NCBI RefSeq assembly: GCF_017303295.1
Contig: NZ_JAFKOK010000006.1
Coordinates: 124,001 to 188,000, forward strand
From: Rhodobacter sp. NTK016B
GTDB taxonomy: Bacteria > Pseudomonadota > Alphaproteobacteria > Rhodobacterales > Rhodobacteraceae
Length of the DNA stretch: 64,000 nt
Direction: 5' to 3'
Part shown: in pieces, positions 63,277-64,000 of the stretch
How positions within the stretch are numbered: the first letter of the stretch is position 1
How the letters are laid out: each line of letters begins with the position of its first letter
Position numbers and translations under genes: made by a program
The notes under the pieces: model-generated
What the model was told of the DNA's origin: nothing
The model's database searches: none
The model's input: the letters and a program-made list of their open reading frames with translations, nothing else

Positions 63277-63830
63277 CCCGCTTTCTGACCCTGATCACGG
63301 TCTTTGCCGCGTCGCCGGCACTGGCCGCTACCGGGCCTTTCTTCTCGCTGCGCAACACCAACTTCGTCGTGTTGCTGGCGTTCCTCCTGTTCGTCGGGGT
63401 GCTGTTCTACTTCAAGGTTCCGTCGCTGATTGCGGGCCTTCTGGACAAGCGCGCCGCGACGATCCGCGCCGAGCTCGCCGAAGCGCGCAAGCTGCGGGAA
63501 GAAGCTCAGGAGCTTCGGGCGTCGTTTGAACGCAAAAAGGCTGAGGTCAAGGACCAGGCCGAGCGTATCATCGCGAAGGCCAAGGCCGATGCCGAGCTTG
63601 CGGCCCAGCAGGCTCAGTCGGATCTGGAAGCCACGATCGCGCGTCGCCTTCGTTCGGCTGAAGATCACATCGCCTCGGCCGAGGCGAGCGCGGTGAAAGC
63701 GGTTCGGGATCGTGCCATCACGGTGTCGATCGCAGCCTCGCGCGAGCTGATCGCGGCCAACATGTCGGCGGAAGCAGGCAACAAGCTGATCGAATCCTCG
63801 ATCGCGACGGTCGAACAGCGTCTGCACTGA
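63273..63830 (+). CDS. atpF: ATP synthase Fo subunit b
   Basis: 185 residues, starting in an ATGA overlap with the b' gene. The N-terminus [21 protein letters not shown] looks like a cleavable signal peptide. A membrane helix follows ([18 protein letters not shown]), then a coiled-coil stalk ([27 protein letters not shown]) and a C-terminal delta-binding part. It is last gene of the operon, before a bidirectional terminator. The F1 genes are expected elsewhere, as in other Rhodobacterales. Confidence 0.95.
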   Translation: MTRFLTLITVFAASPALAATGPFFSLRNTNFVVLLAFLLFVGVLFYFKVPSLIAGLLDKRAATIRAELAEARKLREEAQELRASFERKKAEVKDQAERIIAKAKADAELAAQQAQSDLEATIARRLRSAEDHIASAEASAVKAVRDRAITVSIAASRELIAANMSAEAGNKLIESSIATVEQRLH

Positions 63831-63850
63831 CGTTGATCGCCATCGCCCGA

Positions 63851-63879
63851 AAGGCCCCGCGAAAGCGGGGCCTTTTCGT
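63851..63879. terminator. Bidirectional intrinsic terminator after atpF
   Basis: Stem AAGGCCCCGC (63851-63860) with GCGGGGCCTT (63865-63874), loop GAAA, then TTCGTTT. It separates atpF from the convergent partial gene at the right edge. Confidence 0.9.
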
Positions 63880-63890
63880 TTGGGCGGCGC

Positions 63891-64000
63891 TCAGCGGCGT
63901 TTGAGGTTGTCCTTGACCCTGAAACCATCGGGCACCGTATCGGCGCCATCAAGCAACAGGTCGGCGGCCAGTTCGGCCAGTTTCGGGGCCATGCCGAAAC
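63891..64000 (-). CDS. Partial CDS, C-terminus of a possible FAD-dependent oxidoreductase
   Basis: The last 36 codons of a minus-strand gene entering from the right edge; stop TGA at 63891-63893. The frame reads FGMAPKLAELAADLLLDG and ends KDNLKRR. An FGM-AP-ELAADL pattern resembles the FAD-binding C-terminus of D-amino-acid-oxidase-fold dehydrogenases, but the fragment is too short to be sure. It is convergent with the ATP synthase operon. Confidence 0.5.
   Translation of the reverse strand, partial: FGMAPKLAELAADLLLDGADTVPDGFRVKDNLKRR

Overview
The window comes from a GC-rich alphaproteobacterium, almost certainly Rhodobacteraceae/Paracoccaceae. The gene order mnmG-mnmE-rho / maf-aroE-coaE-dnaQ is that of the chromosomal origin region in this group. 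An HvrA-like H-NS protein, split b/b' ATP synthase subunits, an ALDH16-type aldehyde dehydrogenase and the glutathione-dependent formaldehyde pathway agree with this. Species cannot be named from the sequence.

Layout: (1) 1-8.3 kb, origin-proximal housekeeping. A perfect 16-bp ParB site (parS) overlaps the mnmG start. A 506-bp gap between the divergent rho and maf genes carries an AT-rich stretch and DnaA boxes and is the best oriC candidate. (2) 8.3-23.3 kb, a compact minus-strand secondary-metabolite operon: a membrane protein of the O-antigen polymerase/ligase type, a one-module PKS (KS-AT-KR-DH-ACP-TE), a family-2 glycosyltransferase, an NRPS loading module (formyltransferase, degenerate C, A interrupted by a luciferase-like monooxygenase, T) and a phosphopantetheinyl transferase. 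A WecG/TagA glycosyltransferase is divergent. My manual reading of the A-domain code suggests glycine. (3) 23.4-27.2 kb, formaldehyde oxidation, a lytic transglycosylase and a DUF2853 protein.

(4) 27.5-35.7 kb, a surface-glycan locus: sulfotransferase-like protein, GT14 with C-terminal extension, two tandem family-2 glycosyltransferases, galU, cysQ (removes the PAP that sulfotransferases make) and an ABC-2 export permease without its ATPase. (5) 35.7-47.6 kb, mixed genes: SH3 protein, transporters, H-NS, methionine aminopeptidase, an exported protein built of three repeated beta-rich modules, ubiG, gph, pip. (6) 47.6-53.2 kb, the rimP-nusA-ylxR-infB operon behind a promoter and a leader terminator. 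(7) 53.3-60.6 kb, a homocysteine methyltransferase, deoC-ALDH16 with a perfect RutR-type operator, an orphan ABC ATPase and a second lytic transglycosylase. (8) 60.6-64 kb, an ArsR regulator and the ATP synthase Fo operon atpI-B-E-b'-b.

Four copies of an intergenic hairpin element (about 25.4, 32.8, 42.9 and 60.5 kb) punctuate the region. No tRNA, rRNA, CRISPR array, insertion sequence or prophage was recognised.
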